Shown here: positions 1 to 8,708 of the stretch, in pieces
How positions within the stretch are numbered: the stretch's first letter is position 1
Layout of the letters: each line of letters starts with the position of its first letter
DNA from: JADJWR01 sp963847675
Lineage (GTDB): Bacteria; Pseudomonadota; Gammaproteobacteria; Burkholderiales; Burkholderiaceae_F
Direction: 5' to 3'
Length of the DNA: 64,000 bases
Assembly: GCA_963847675.1 (NCBI GenBank)
Contig: CAWKAP010000010.1
Location: forward strand, 1-64,000
Notes under the pieces: model-generated
The model's database searches: none
Seen by the model: the letters and a program-made list of their open reading frames with translations, nothing else
What the model was told of the DNA's origin: nothing
Made by a program: the position numbers and the translations under genes

Positions 1-2031
1 ACGACACCGCCAGATTGAACACCGGCCTCTGCGCCGTGTGATCCTTCCGGTCCGCCACGAAGTAGCCGTTCCGCTCGAACTGGAACTTGTCGTCCGGCTG
101 CGCGTTGGCCAGTGACGCTTCGACGAAGCTCTTCAGCACGGTCTTGCTGTCGCGGTTCAGCAGTTCGAGGAAGTTGCTGCTCGCTGGCATCCGGCTGCGC
201 CTCGGTGAACAGGCGGTCGTACAGGCGCACTTCGGCAGCTACGGCCGCGTGCACCGGCAGCCAGTGGATGGCGGTCTTGGTCTTGACCGAGTTCTGGCCG
301 GGCGCGCCGCTGCGCGTCTCGGGCAGGTATTCGGCGTGCACGGCGGTGACGTTTCCGGCGGCGTCCTTCTCGACGCTCGTGGCGCGCACCACGTAGGCGA
401 AGCGCAGCCGCACCGGGTTGCCGGGCGCGCCGTCCTTGCCGAGCGCGAGGCGGAAGTAGTCGGCCGGGGCGTTCTCCATGAAGTCGTCGGCCTCGATCCA
501 CAGTTCGCGGCCGAAGGGGATCGTGCGCTTGCCCATCTCCGGGTGTTGCGGGTGCACGGGCACCACGCAGTCCTCGTGCTTGTCCGCCGGGTAGTTGTCG
601 AGGATCAGCCGGATCGGCCTGAGCACGGCGGTGGCGCGCGGGGCGCGGGCGTCGAGGTCGTCGCGCAGCGCCTGCTCGAGCATCGGGTAGTCGATCCACT
701 GCAGGCTCTTGGTGACGCCGACCCGCTCCATGAAAAGCTGGATCGACTGCGGCGTGTAGCCGCGCCGGCGCAGGCCGACCAGCGTGGGCATGCGCGGGTC
801 GTCCCAGCCGTCGACGTGCTTGTCCTCGACGAGCTGGATCAGCTTGCGCTTGCTCATCACGACGTAGGTCAGGTTCAGCCGGTTGAACTCGTACTGGTGC
901 GGCAGCAGGAACGGGTTCGGCTTGCGCTCGTCGAGCGCGTGCTGCAGCAGCGGGGTGAAGTTCTCGGTGTGCTCGCGCAGGAGCTTGATCAGTTCGTCGG
1001 CGTCGTTCAGCGCCAGGTCGGGGTTCTGGCTCCAGCTCGCGAACATCGTTTCCGCACGCCGCTCCCAGCGCGTGTGGCCGAGCTTTTCCGCGAAGTTGCG
1101 GCAGTGCAGGGCGAACTGGCGCTTCGCCTCGATGCCCTCGGCGGCGATGTCCTCGAGCAGGCGCTTCGCCGCCTCGAACTGCGGCCGGCGCAGCACCGGA
1201 ACGATGCGCTCCAGTGTCCAGTCGTAGAACGGCCGCTGGTCCTCGAACTCGAGCGTGCAGATCGAGTGGGTGATGTTCTCCAGCGCGTCCTCGATCGGGT
1301 GCGCGTAGGCGTACATCGGGTAGATCACCCACTGGTTGCCGGTCATGTGGTGCTCGGCGAAGCGGATGCGGTAGATCGCCGGGTCGCGCATGTTGATGTT
1401 CGGCGAGCCCATGTCGATCCTGGCGCGCAGGATCATGCTGCCTTCGGCGTGCTTGCCTTCGCGCATCTCGCGGAACAGGCGCAGGTTCTCTTCGATCGGC
1501 CGGTCGCGGAACGGCGAATTGGTGCCGGCCTCGGTCAGCGTGCCGCGCGTCCCGCGCATCGCCTCGGCGCTCTGCTCGTCGACGTACGCGCAGCCGGTGG
1601 TGATCAGGTGCTCGGCGAACCGGTACATGTCCTCGAAGTAGTCCGAGGCGTGATACAGGTTCTTCTCGCCGCCGTGCTCCCAGTCGAAGCCGAGCCAGTG
1701 CACCGTGTCGAGGATGCCGTCGACGAACTCCTGGTCTTCCTTGACCGGGTTGGTGTCGTCGAAGCGCATGTGGCAGCGCCCGCCGAAGTCGCGCGCCAGG
1801 CCGAAGTTGAGACAGATGCTCTTGGCGTGGCCGATGTGCAGATACCCGTTCGGCTCGGGCGGAAAGCGCGTGCGGATCTTCGCCGGGTCTTTCGGCGCGT
1901 GTTCGTGGATGTCGTAGACACCCGGCCGGCCGGCCCAGTTGCGGTCGGCATAGGTGCCGCGCAACTCGTCTTCCGCAATGATGTTGCGGATGAAGTTGGG
2001 CGCGGGTCGCTTTGACCGTCTTCTTGTTCAT
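1..2031 (-). CDS. glnS: Glutaminyl-tRNA synthetase (3' end outside window; two frame breaks)
   Basis: Class I synthetase that charges tRNA-Gln in the cytoplasm. Reading leftward from ATG 2031 the protein shows NFIRNI, the HIGH region PEPNGYLHIGHAK, DDTNP, the anticodon-side segment GWDDPRMPT and MSKRK. It leaves the window just after PVFNLAVS, so perhaps 15 residues are missing. The frame is broken twice. Near 1998-2000 an extra C separates MNKKTVKATRA from NFIRNI, and the main frame has a stop at 2030-2028 with no start of its own. Near 182 an extra base separates EAQPDAS from SSNFLELL. Both fit sequencing indels. An insertion of about 100 residues (roughly 1205-905) lies between the strand FYDWTLERI and HQYEFNRLNL; E. 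coli GlnRS does not have it. Confidence 0.93.
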
Positions 2032-2164
2032 GCCGGGTGGACTTGATCTTGTCACGCGATTGTAGCTTTCGGTGTTGCAGTGCAGTGTGAGAAGGACGGA
2101 TCCTCCTGTCGACGGCGAGCGCCGCCTCGTTCACCGATCCCGCACTTGTGCGATCGAAGCCGGT

Positions 2165-2190
2165 GTAATCGATCGACGCTAGTCAGCGAC
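2165..2190 (+). promoter_or_regulatory. Weak candidate ECF promoter before the DUF302 gene
   Basis: GTAATC followed by 16 bases and CGACA, ending about 50 bases before the ATG at 2242. It resembles the GTAAG-N16-CGACT element found elsewhere in this window but differs in the -35 and has one extra spacer base. Inference only. Confidence 0.3.
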
Positions 2191-2241
2191 AAGAATGAGT
2201 TCGGCGCAACTCCGCTGTCGACCCCAAGCTGGAGAACCTTC

Positions 2242-2691
2242 ATGAAAGTCCTTCGTTCCGGATCCCTCGCCGTCGCGCTCTTGCTTGCGGCGGCCGCCGC
2301 TTCCGCCCAGGATCCCGGCCTCGTCACGCGGCCCAGCCCGTACGGCGTGACCGAGACCGTCGAGAAGATCGAATCCACCGCCACAGGGCGCGGCATGACC
2401 GTCTTCGCACGCATCGACCACAGCGGCGCCGCCAAGGCGGCCGGCCTCGACATGCGGCCGACGCAGGTCATCATCTTCGGCAACCCGAAGGGCGGCACAC
2501 CGATCATGAATGCGGCGCCGAGCGCGGCGCTCGATTTGCCGCTGCGAGTACTCGTCGCGCAGGACGCGGCGGGCAGCACGCGGGTGACCTTCAACGATCA
2601 CCGCTGGTTCGCGGCGCGCCACAAGCTGAGCGAAGAGCAGGTCAAGCCCCTGGCCGGCCTGCCGCTGCTGATCGATGCGGCGCTGAAGTAG
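2242..2691 (+). CDS. Exported DUF302 domain protein
   Basis: 149 residues with a clear Sec signal peptide (MKVLRSGSLAVALLLAAAAASAQ) followed by a DUF302 domain: TVEKIESTATGRGMTVFARIDH at the start, then QVIIFGNPKGGTPIM and LPLRVLV in the usual order. The biochemical role of DUF302 is not established; periplasmic members are common in Proteobacteria. The start at 2242 is chosen because GGAGA lies 9 bases upstream and the signal peptide begins there; the frame is open further upstream without such features. Convergent with the DUF1499 gene on the other strand. Confidence 0.85.
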   Translation: MKVLRSGSLAVALLLAAAAASAQDPGLVTRPSPYGVTETVEKIESTATGRGMTVFARIDHSGAAKAAGLDMRPTQVIIFGNPKGGTPIMNAAPSAALDLPLRVLVAQDAAGSTRVTFNDHRWFAARHKLSEEQVKPLAGLPLLIDAALK

Positions 2692-2838
2692 CGCCCCGGC
2701 CGCCCGGTTCGCTTCCACGCGTCGCGCACCCTGGAGTACCTGCGCGCGAGCTCGCGGCTGGCGAGAAGCGGCACGTAAGCCAGCTCGAAATCTGCGGCGC
2801 GCGAAACCGGCGGCATGACGGGGCTCCGGGCCGCCGCG

Positions 2839-3357
2839 TCAGTCCTGCCGCGCGGTGGTTGCCAGCGCGGCCCTGAGGTGCTCGATGCGCGCCCGGTTGG
2901 CGCCGAGGTCCCCTCTGCCGACCCGTGACGCCGAGCGCAGGTGGATCACGCCTTCGCTGGGCGATGCCCAGAACTCCGCGTCGTCGACGAACTTCAGCCA
3001 GCGCGTGCTGAACTGCACGTACAGGTAATCGGGCCGCGCTTCGACGATGCGCGCGCCGGGCATCGCCTCGATCGCCAGCCGCAGTCGGGCCATCGTCGCC
3101 GTGAGGTCCCCACCACCGGGCAGCGGCGCGATGCGCGCGTAGTCGACGTTCGCGCCGCTGCCGGCGTGCAGATCCGCCTGGCTGCTGACCGAATTTGGCG
3201 TGCGCGATGGTGGCTTGAGCCGCCCGTCGCGCACACCGAGGTCGGCCGGCGCGCGTCCCGACAGCCAGCCGGCCTGTCCCGCAAGCAACAGGAGCACCGC
3301 CAGCAGCGCCACCGTAACGAGTGAATAGATCGCGAGGCTCGCCACGGTCCTCTTCAT
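2839..3357 (-). CDS. DUF1499 family membrane-anchored protein
   Basis: 172 residues. One N-terminal hydrophobic segment (TVASLAIYSLVTVALLAVLLLLAG) is followed by a soluble DUF1499 domain with the family pattern TPNSVSSQAD, ARIVEARPDYLYVQFSTRWLKFVDDAEFW and IHLRSASRVGRGDLGANRARIE. Function is unknown; the domain is often found in envelope-stress or thylakoid-associated settings. It is the last gene of the minus-strand operon starting at 8657, 38 bases after the flavoprotein gene. Start chosen at ATG 3357, directly before the membrane segment. Confidence 0.85.
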   Translation of the reverse strand: MKRTVASLAIYSLVTVALLAVLLLLAGQAGWLSGRAPADLGVRDGRLKPPSRTPNSVSSQADLHAGSGANVDYARIAPLPGGGDLTATMARLRLAIEAMPGARIVEARPDYLYVQFSTRWLKFVDDAEFWASPSEGVIHLRSASRVGRGDLGANRARIEHLRAALATTARQD

Positions 3358-3395
3358 CGAGCAACGAATCGATGCCGCCAACGGCCGGCGCCGGC

Positions 3396-4508
3396 TCAGA
3401 CCCTCGGGTTGAAGCGGTGGATGAACTTGCGGTCGATGCGGTCCTTCCAGCGCCACACCCACGGCCCGTCGAACACCAGCGGCCCCCACGCGCCGACGGC
3501 ATCCTGGCCGCCGGCCGAGATCAGGTGCAGCGTGCGCTTCGGGTGCCGGTAGCCGCGCAGCCGGCGGCGGGTCAGCATGCGCAGCAGGTTCTCCGCCAGG
3601 TGCGGACCGGCGCGCACCGCGTAGACGCCCCCCGGCCGATGCGGCTGGCCCGCCGTCGATGCGCAGTCGCCGGCGGCGAAGACGAACGGGTGCGAAACCG
3701 ATTGCAGGTGGCGGTTGACCTCGATGAAGCCGCGGCTGTCGCACTTGAGTCCGGAGTCACGCGGCCACGCGTAGGCCGCGGCGCCGAGCGCGGCGATGAT
3801 GACGTCGGCATAGAACTCGCCGGCGCCGCGGATCGAGACGGCGTTCGCGCGCACGGCCTCGGCGTCTGCCTCGATCACCCGCACGCCGAGCGCGTTGAGG
3901 CGGCGCCGCATCATGGCCCGGGCGGCCCTGGGCAGATCCGGCAGCAACCCGGGACTGCCGGCGACGATCGAAGTCTTCAGCTGCACGTTGGCGTTGCGCG
4001 CGCGGTAGGCCAGCGCCGCCACCACTTCGGTCCCGGCCGGACCGCCGCCGATCACGGCGAGCGTCTGCGTCAGCGGCGTGCCCGCGTAGCGCTTCTCCAG
4101 CGTGTCCCAGGTGCCGAGCAGCCGATCGATCGGCCGCACCGACAACACGTGTTCCAGGCCCGGAAAGAGCGAGCGCTCGGGCGCCGGGCCGATGTCGACC
4201 GACACCACGTCGAACGGCAGCACGCCGCCGTCCTCGGTCAGGGCGACGCGCTCGGCGAGGTCGAGCCTGACCACGCGCGCGCGGACGAAGTCGGCGTGCG
4301 CCCGCTCGGCCACCGGATCGAGCGGAATCGAGCATTCGGCGAGCGAGTAGTGGCCGGCGATGTGGCCGGGGAGCATGCCCGAATAGACCTGGCTGGCGTG
4401 CGTCGAGACGAGCGTGACGTCGATGCCGCTGCGCTGGCGTTTCGCGAGGACGTCGAGCACGCCGAGGTGGGCGTGGCCGCCGCCGATCAGCAGCAGCTGG
4501 GCGCTCAT
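3396..4508 (-). CDS. FAD-dependent pyridine nucleotide-disulfide oxidoreductase, 'N-term to SelD' type
   Basis: 370 residues. The N-terminal Rossmann motif LLLIGGGHAHLGVL, the second nucleotide-binding motif LAVIGGGPAGTEVV near residue 145 and the FAD motif FVFAAGDCAS near 275 define a two-dinucleotide-binding flavoprotein. The GGGHAHL signature and length fit the TIGR03169 family, whose members are often fused to selenophosphate synthetase SelD. Here it stands alone and no selD is in the window. Substrate unknown. The ATG overlaps the DUF3047 stop by 4 bases, indicating translational coupling. Its place beside ArsS-associated glycosyltransferase genes suggests a redox step in the same pathway; that is inference. 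Confidence 0.85.
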   Translation of the reverse strand: MSAQLLLIGGGHAHLGVLDVLAKRQRSGIDVTLVSTHASQVYSGMLPGHIAGHYSLAECSIPLDPVAERAHADFVRARVVRLDLAERVALTEDGGVLPFDVVSVDIGPAPERSLFPGLEHVLSVRPIDRLLGTWDTLEKRYAGTPLTQTLAVIGGGPAGTEVVAALAYRARNANVQLKTSIVAGSPGLLPDLPRAARAMMRRRLNALGVRVIEADAEAVRANAVSIRGAGEFYADVIIAALGAAAYAWPRDSGLKCDSRGFIEVNRHLQSVSHPFVFAAGDCASTAGQPHRPGGVYAVRAGPHLAENLLRMLTRRRLRGYRHPKRTLHLISAGGQDAVGAWGPLVFDGPWVWRWKDRIDRKFIHRFNPRV

Positions 4509-5221
4509 TGCGCCTCCAGCCGCAGGTCGCCGAAGTAGGCGAGCGAGCGGCCGCGCGTGTTGTCCGCGTCGGCGGATACCGCGAGCGCGGCCAGCGGCGG
4601 CGTTCCGGCGCGTGCCTCGTGCGGAAAGGCACGCGCGAAGTCGGCGGCGAGGTCGCGCGCCTCGTCGAACCAGTTGCCGTAGCTGCCCCGGCGCAGCACC
4701 AGCATCTGCACGCGGTCGGTGTATGCGTTGGCAAGCCACGTGCCCGGTGCGAGCCGCCGGTCCCAGACGTAGCAGATCGACGCGGCCGGCAGGTTCGGGT
4801 CGAAAAACGCGCGGCCGAGTTCGACGCTGAAGCGGTCGCTTGCCTGTAACCGGTCGGCGGGCAGGTCGAACAGCGCGCACACGCGCGCCGGCACGTCGTC
4901 GCCCTCCTTGCGGGTCAGGTCGGCCTGCTCGATGGGCTGCTCGACGCGCCAGCGCCAGTGCAGGCGCCGCGCCGCTGCACCGTTCAGCGGGTGCAGCAGA
5001 TTGGCGTACGAGTCGTCGGCCGTCACCCGCAGCACGTTGGCGCCGTCGAACCTGACGATCTCGTAACGCGTGTGCCGCGGCAGCTTCGGCAGCGTGACGA
5101 CCGTCCAGGGCTGCGGCACCGTCCCCGGTGCCGCCGCGGAAAACGCCGCCAGCCCTGCTGCGGTCGGCTGCGCCGGCAGCAGTGCGGCTGCAAACAGCGT
5201 GGCGATGGCGAGGGCCTTCAT
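4505..5221 (-). CDS. DUF3047 domain exported protein
   Basis: 238 residues with an N-terminal signal peptide (MKALAIATLFAAALLPAQPTAA). The body matches DUF3047: HWRWRVEQPIEQADLTRKEGDD, then a Cys-containing CYVWDRRLAPGTWLANAYTDR and the late DNTRGRSLAYFGDL. No catalytic activity is assigned to the family. It is cotranscribed with both neighbours, with a 4-base overlap on each side. A periplasmic sugar- or lipid-binding role would suit the glycosyltransferase context but is not demonstrated. Confidence 0.85.
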   Translation of the reverse strand: MKALAIATLFAAALLPAQPTAAGLAAFSAAAPGTVPQPWTVVTLPKLPRHTRYEIVRFDGANVLRVTADDSYANLLHPLNGAAARRLHWRWRVEQPIEQADLTRKEGDDVPARVCALFDLPADRLQASDRFSVELGRAFFDPNLPAASICYVWDRRLAPGTWLANAYTDRVQMLVLRRGSYGNWFDEARDLAADFARAFPHEARAGTPPLAALAVSADADNTRGRSLAYFGDLRLEAQ

Positions 5222-5841
5222 TCCACCCTGGCCAGCAGGCCGGCGGCGAGCGCCCGCTGGAAGTCGTCCGGCGTATCGAGATCGTCGAGCACCGGTCGCA
5301 GCGCGCAGCGCAGTCCGAGCGCGGCGATGCGGGCCAGTGTCTGCTGCAGCACCTGCGGTCCTCCCCAGTCGATCGATTCGAACAGCGCCGGCTGTGGCCG
5401 GGCCAGGCCGATCAGCACGTAGCCGCCGTCGCTGGCAGGTTGTATCACGACATCGCTTTCGGCCAGCGCGGCCGCCGCCGCGGCAAGGTCTCCCGCCGCG
5501 AGCTGCGGGCAGTCGGTGCCGATCAGCACCAGCGGCGCGCCGGCGGCTTCGAAGGCGTGGCCCATGCGCTCGCCGAGATCGGCGCCGACCTGGGCCGCGA
5601 CCGCGACGCCGAAGCGCGCCGCGACCTCGGCGACGTAGGGATGCGAAGTGTCGTCGGCGACCCAGAGCGTGACGCGCGCAGCCGGCACCGCGCAGGCCGT
5701 CGACAGCGTGCGCGCGATCAGTTGCCGCTGCAGCGCGGCCGCGCCTTCCGCGCCGAGGAGCGGGATGAGCCGTGTCTTGGCCGCACCCGCGACCGGCGCA
5801 CGCGCGAACACGGCGATGTCGATGGCGTTGTCAGCGGGCAT
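5218..5841 (-). CDS. TIGR04282-type glycosyltransferase (DUF2064, arsenosugar-associated)
   Basis: 207 residues with a nucleotidyl-/glycosyltransferase A fold. Visible motifs are VFARAPVAGAAKTRLIP at the N-terminus, GERMGHAF, VLIGTDCPQL and DGGYVLIGLARP. This set is typical of the family labelled 'TIGR04282 arsenosugar biosynthesis glycosyltransferase'. The label comes from genomic co-occurrence with ArsS rather than from assays. The coding region overlaps the preceding TIGR04283 gene by 11 bases, so the two are surely co-expressed. Cytoplasmic, no signal peptide. Confidence 0.87.
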   Translation of the reverse strand: MPADNAIDIAVFARAPVAGAAKTRLIPLLGAEGAAALQRQLIARTLSTACAVPAARVTLWVADDTSHPYVAEVAARFGVAVAAQVGADLGERMGHAFEAAGAPLVLIGTDCPQLAAGDLAAAAAALAESDVVIQPASDGGYVLIGLARPQPALFESIDWGGPQVLQQTLARIAALGLRCALRPVLDDLDTPDDFQRALAAGLLARVE

Positions 5842-6526
5842 CGCGGTAGCGCCGCGCCAGCGCGCCGGGATCGGCGCCGAAGAAATAGGCCAGCCGCAGC
5901 CACCACATCAGCGCCACCGTGCGCCACACGCCGTGACGCTGCCAGCGCCGCGCCGAGGTGAGCACACGGTCGCGCAGCGCGAGCGGCATCGACAGCCGCT
6001 TGGCGCGGCGGGAAAAATCGATGTCCTCCATCAGCGGCAACGGCGCAAAGCCGCCGAGGCCGGCGAAGGCGACGCGCGTGACGAAGATCGCCTGGTCGCC
6101 GGTGGCGATGCCGGTGAACCGCGAGCGCCAGTTCATCAGCGTCTCGATGATCCGCAGCGAAATCCCCGCTGCATCGAGACGCACGTCGAACCGGCCCCAG
6201 CAGCGCTCCGAACCCGCGAGCGCGTGCAGGACGGTCCGGTCGGCATCGTCGGGAAGCATCGTGTCCGCATGCAGGAACAGCAGCACGTCGGCACCCGCCG
6301 CTTCGGCCGACCGCGCGCCGGCATTCATCTGCAGCGCGCGGCCGCGCGGCGCGGCGAGCACGCGGTCGGCCAGCGGTGCGGCGCGCGCCGCGGTGCCGTC
6401 GCCGCTGCCGCCGTCGACGACGATCACTGATGCGCCGCGCCGGCGCAGCGGCGCGAGGCGACGCAAGGTCTCCTCGACCGTCGCCGATTCGTCGAGCACC
6501 GGGATGATGATCGCCAGCGTCTTCAC
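5831..6526 (-). CDS. TIGR04283-type family 2 glycosyltransferase (arsenosugar-associated)
   Basis: 231 residues, GT-A fold family 2: IIIPVLDESATVEETL, VIVVDGGSGDGT, the DxD-like LFLHADTMLP, and TGDQAIFVTR with PLMEDIDFSRR. The C-terminal stretch VALMWWLRLAYFFGADP is hydrophobic and could associate with the membrane. The family co-occurs with ArsS and TIGR04282, as here. The start is GTG 6526, leaving a 2-base gap after the unknown gene upstream. The acceptor molecule is unknown. Confidence 0.87.
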   Translation of the reverse strand: MKTLAIIIPVLDESATVEETLRRLAPLRRRGASVIVVDGGSGDGTAARAAPLADRVLAAPRGRALQMNAGARSAEAAGADVLLFLHADTMLPDDADRTVLHALAGSERCWGRFDVRLDAAGISLRIIETLMNWRSRFTGIATGDQAIFVTRVAFAGLGGFAPLPLMEDIDFSRRAKRLSMPLALRDRVLTSARRWQRHGVWRTVALMWWLRLAYFFGADPGALARRYRDAR

Positions 6527-6528
6527 CG

Positions 6529-7272
6529 CTAACGCAGCCGCGGCTTCTTCGGCGCCAGTTGCGGCATCTTCGCCTGCACGATGGCGGCGAGTTCCTTCGC
6601 GCCGAGCACCGTGACGCCGGGCCGCGCGCCGCGCACCGCTGCGAGGATCGCCTGTGCCGCCGTGCGTGCGGACAGCGCCTTGGTGTACGACGGCAGCATC
6701 AGGTCGGCCACTGCATTGCCCGCCGCGCGCACGAGCCTGGCGATCAGGTCCGGGAGGCGGCGCGTGTCGTCGGCCGACGTGGGGCGGATGATGACGAGAC
6801 GCTCGAAGCCCATGCCGACCAGCGCGACCTCGTCGACGGAGGCCAGCGTGCGCGTCGCCTCGCCCATCTGCAGCAGTGCCGGCAGCGGCGCGACCAGCAC
6901 GAGCGTGGTGGCGCCGCTGTCACGCGCGGTACGCGCGGCCTCGAGCACGTCGTGCTCGCCGTAGCGCCGGATCGGCGAGGCCTGCGGCACGAAGGTCTCC
7001 TCGGCGGCAATGCCGATGAACGCGTCGTCGGCAACGACCGCGCCGCGCCCGACGAGCCAGGGGTGAAACCGTGGCGTCGCGCTGCCGATCATGCGGGTGA
7101 CGGCGACGTGCACGACAACGTAATCGCCGGACGACAGCAGCGTGGCGAGCAGTTCCTCACCAAGCCCGCCGACGAGGCCGAGGGCGAGCGCGGAGCGTTG
7201 CGGAACCCGTGTGCCGAGTGGCCCGTCTTCCGCCAGGGCGACGTGCACGGATGAGGCTGGGGCGGCGTTCAC
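6529..7272 (-). CDS. Uncharacterised Rossmann-like protein in the glycosyltransferase operon
   Basis: 247 residues that I cannot assign to a named family. It opens with LALGLVGGLGEELLATLLSSGDYVVVHVAVTR, which looks like a degenerate nucleotide-binding beta-alpha-beta unit, contains a second strand-rich segment ATTLVLVAPLPALLQ, and ends in a basic tail (APKKPRLR). No signal peptide or membrane helix. GTG 7272 is the first start; a later one is possible because no strong ribosome site is visible. It sits between the DUF547 and TIGR04283 genes in a tightly packed operon, so a role in the same pathway is likely. Confidence 0.7.
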   Translation of the reverse strand: MNAAPASSVHVALAEDGPLGTRVPQRSALALGLVGGLGEELLATLLSSGDYVVVHVAVTRMIGSATPRFHPWLVGRGAVVADDAFIGIAAEETFVPQASPIRRYGEHDVLEAARTARDSGATTLVLVAPLPALLQMGEATRTLASVDEVALVGMGFERLVIIRPTSADDTRRLPDLIARLVRAAGNAVADLMLPSYTKALSARTAAQAILAAVRGARPGVTVLGAKELAAIVQAKMPQLAPKKPRLR

Positions 7273-7311
7273 AGCGCGCGATTGTGCCGCAGGCTGCTTG
7301 CCGCCTGTCGC

Positions 7312-8133
7312 TCAGCGGGTCACGTCGTTGAGCCGCCAGTCGTATTCGATGAAGCGGATCGGCACCGTCCTGCTTCGCAGTCGTGCGCGATCCGCTGCGG
7401 CGTCGGCAAGCTGCTCCGCGTACTTCGCGACGACGTCCTGCACGCTGGCGAAGCCCTGGTGCCCCTGCTCGAAGTCCTCGCCGTACCAATCGAAGATACG
7501 CGAGATCTCGGCCGCCTGAGCCCGCGGGTCGTAGCGGTTGCGCGAGCGGTCGCTCATGAAGCGGTGGAAGAGGCTCTCGAGCTGCGCGTCGAGCCGCGCG
7601 GCGACGAAGGCGTCGCGGCCGAGCATCGGGCAGCCGACGCTGGCGCAGTTGACCGCCACGTGCACGCGCGGATCGTCGAAAACGCCCGGCGCCCGCATCG
7701 TGTCGTGCTCGATCCAGTCGAGGCTGCGCCGGGCTCCGAGCAGCGTGAAGAACTCGTCCTTCCACGGGTTGCCGAAAATCCCGCCGAAGTCGCGGATCGA
7801 CTCGAGGTTCGGATAGCGGGTCAGGATCTTCTCGACGGTGAACGCGTTGTAGGCGTTGGCGAGGAACGCGAACTGCTGCGACTTGCTCCACGCCGCATAC
7901 TCGGCCGGCGTCACCGCCGAAAGTGCGTTGAGGTAATCGGCCAGCAACGCGCGGTTCGCCGCGAAGCCGCGGTAGTCGACCTGCGAGGCGTTGCCGCCGG
8001 AAATCAGCCGCACGTGCTTCTTCAGCAGCGCGTCCCAGGCCGCATGCGCGTGATCGAAGCGCGCCTGCGCCGATGCGGCGCGCGCAAGAGGCAGCACTGC
8101 CAGGGCGAGCACGAACTGCCGCCGCCGCAACAT
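7312..8133 (-). CDS. Exported DUF547 domain protein
   Basis: 273 residues. An N-terminal MLRRRQFVLALAVLPLARAASAQ gives an export signal, possibly Tat because of the arginines. The rest is DUF547: VDYRGFAANRALLADYL, FLANAYNAFTVEKILTRYP, SLDWIEHDTMR and the conserved VHVAVNCASVGCPML, with the Cys-Ala-Ser-x-Gly-Cys element. DUF547 proteins are predicted to have a papain/transglutaminase-like fold with unknown substrate. The ATG at 8133 shares its last base with the peroxiredoxin stop, so the two are coupled. Confidence 0.88.
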   Translation of the reverse strand: MLRRRQFVLALAVLPLARAASAQARFDHAHAAWDALLKKHVRLISGGNASQVDYRGFAANRALLADYLNALSAVTPAEYAAWSKSQQFAFLANAYNAFTVEKILTRYPNLESIRDFGGIFGNPWKDEFFTLLGARRSLDWIEHDTMRAPGVFDDPRVHVAVNCASVGCPMLGRDAFVAARLDAQLESLFHRFMSDRSRNRYDPRAQAAEISRIFDWYGEDFEQGHQGFASVQDVVAKYAEQLADAAADRARLRSRTVPIRFIEYDWRLNDVTR

Positions 8134-8657
8134 CAGGCCTCGCCGCGCGCCGGGTAGTCGTGCTTCAGCACGAAGTCGATCGCCTGCACCATTTCGCTGA
8201 AGTGCGGACGCGAGAACGGCATCGTCTGCACGATGGCGAAGTACAGCGTGCCGTCCGGGCGGACCAGGAAGATCCCCGGTTCCGAGAACAGCGCCGGCTC
8301 CTCGATGCCGAGCGAGGTCTTGCCGCGGCTGGTCGAGACGTACAGGCCCCACTCGCGCGCCTTGTCGATCGGAAGGCCATGGCCGATGGTCAGGTGCGGC
8401 AGGCGCCAGTCCGTCACGGTCTGCGCCGCGCGCTCGGCGGTGTCGCCGGAGATCGCCACGACGCCGACCCCGCGGGCCGCGAACTCCGCGTGCAGCCGGT
8501 TCAGTTCGGTCAAGTAGCCGCGGCAGATCGGGCAGTGCAGGCCGCGGTAGAAGACGACCAGCGTGAAGTTCTGCGGCTTCTGCTCGCCGAGCGTCCAGGT
8601 GCCGCCGCCGACGGTGGACACGGTCAGCGCGGGCACGGGTTGGCGCGGTCTGAGCAT
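8133..8657 (-). CDS. Peroxiredoxin-like AhpC/TSA family protein
   Basis: 174 residues with a thioredoxin fold: FTLVVFYRGLHCPICRGYL carries a CPIC pair at the peroxidatic position, followed by GVGVVAISGDTAERA and the proline-containing GIFLVRPDGTLYFAI. It probably reduces peroxides or a thiol-linked intermediate in the cytoplasm. First gene of an eight-gene operon that runs to 2839. The start at ATG 8657 has GGAG 9 bases upstream, and an ECF-type promoter lies at 8734-8709. Confidence 0.87.
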   Translation of the reverse strand: MLRPRQPVPALTVSTVGGGTWTLGEQKPQNFTLVVFYRGLHCPICRGYLTELNRLHAEFAARGVGVVAISGDTAERAAQTVTDWRLPHLTIGHGLPIDKAREWGLYVSTSRGKTSLGIEEPALFSEPGIFLVRPDGTLYFAIVQTMPFSRPHFSEMVQAIDFVLKHDYPARGEA

Positions 8658-8708
8658 GAGTGGATCTCCGTTGATGTGGATTCGCTTGATTGCGACGTTG
8701 CCCGAATG

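Noticed and set aside
87..2015. A 642-codon open frame antisense to glnS, and many similar long open frames throughout
   Set aside because: High GC content leaves few stops in the opposite frames. The translations are Arg/Ala/Val-rich with no domains, while the other strand encodes conserved enzymes.
1998..2031. Programmed frameshifting in glnS
   Set aside because: There is no slippery heptamer or following pseudoknot, and similar breaks occur in unrelated genes of the window, so indel error is the simpler reading.
2598..2816. A 72-codon minus-strand frame following DUF1499
   Set aside because: It overlaps the 3' end of the DUF302 gene, has only a weak ribosome site and shows no recognisable domain, although its position at the end of an operon made it tempting.
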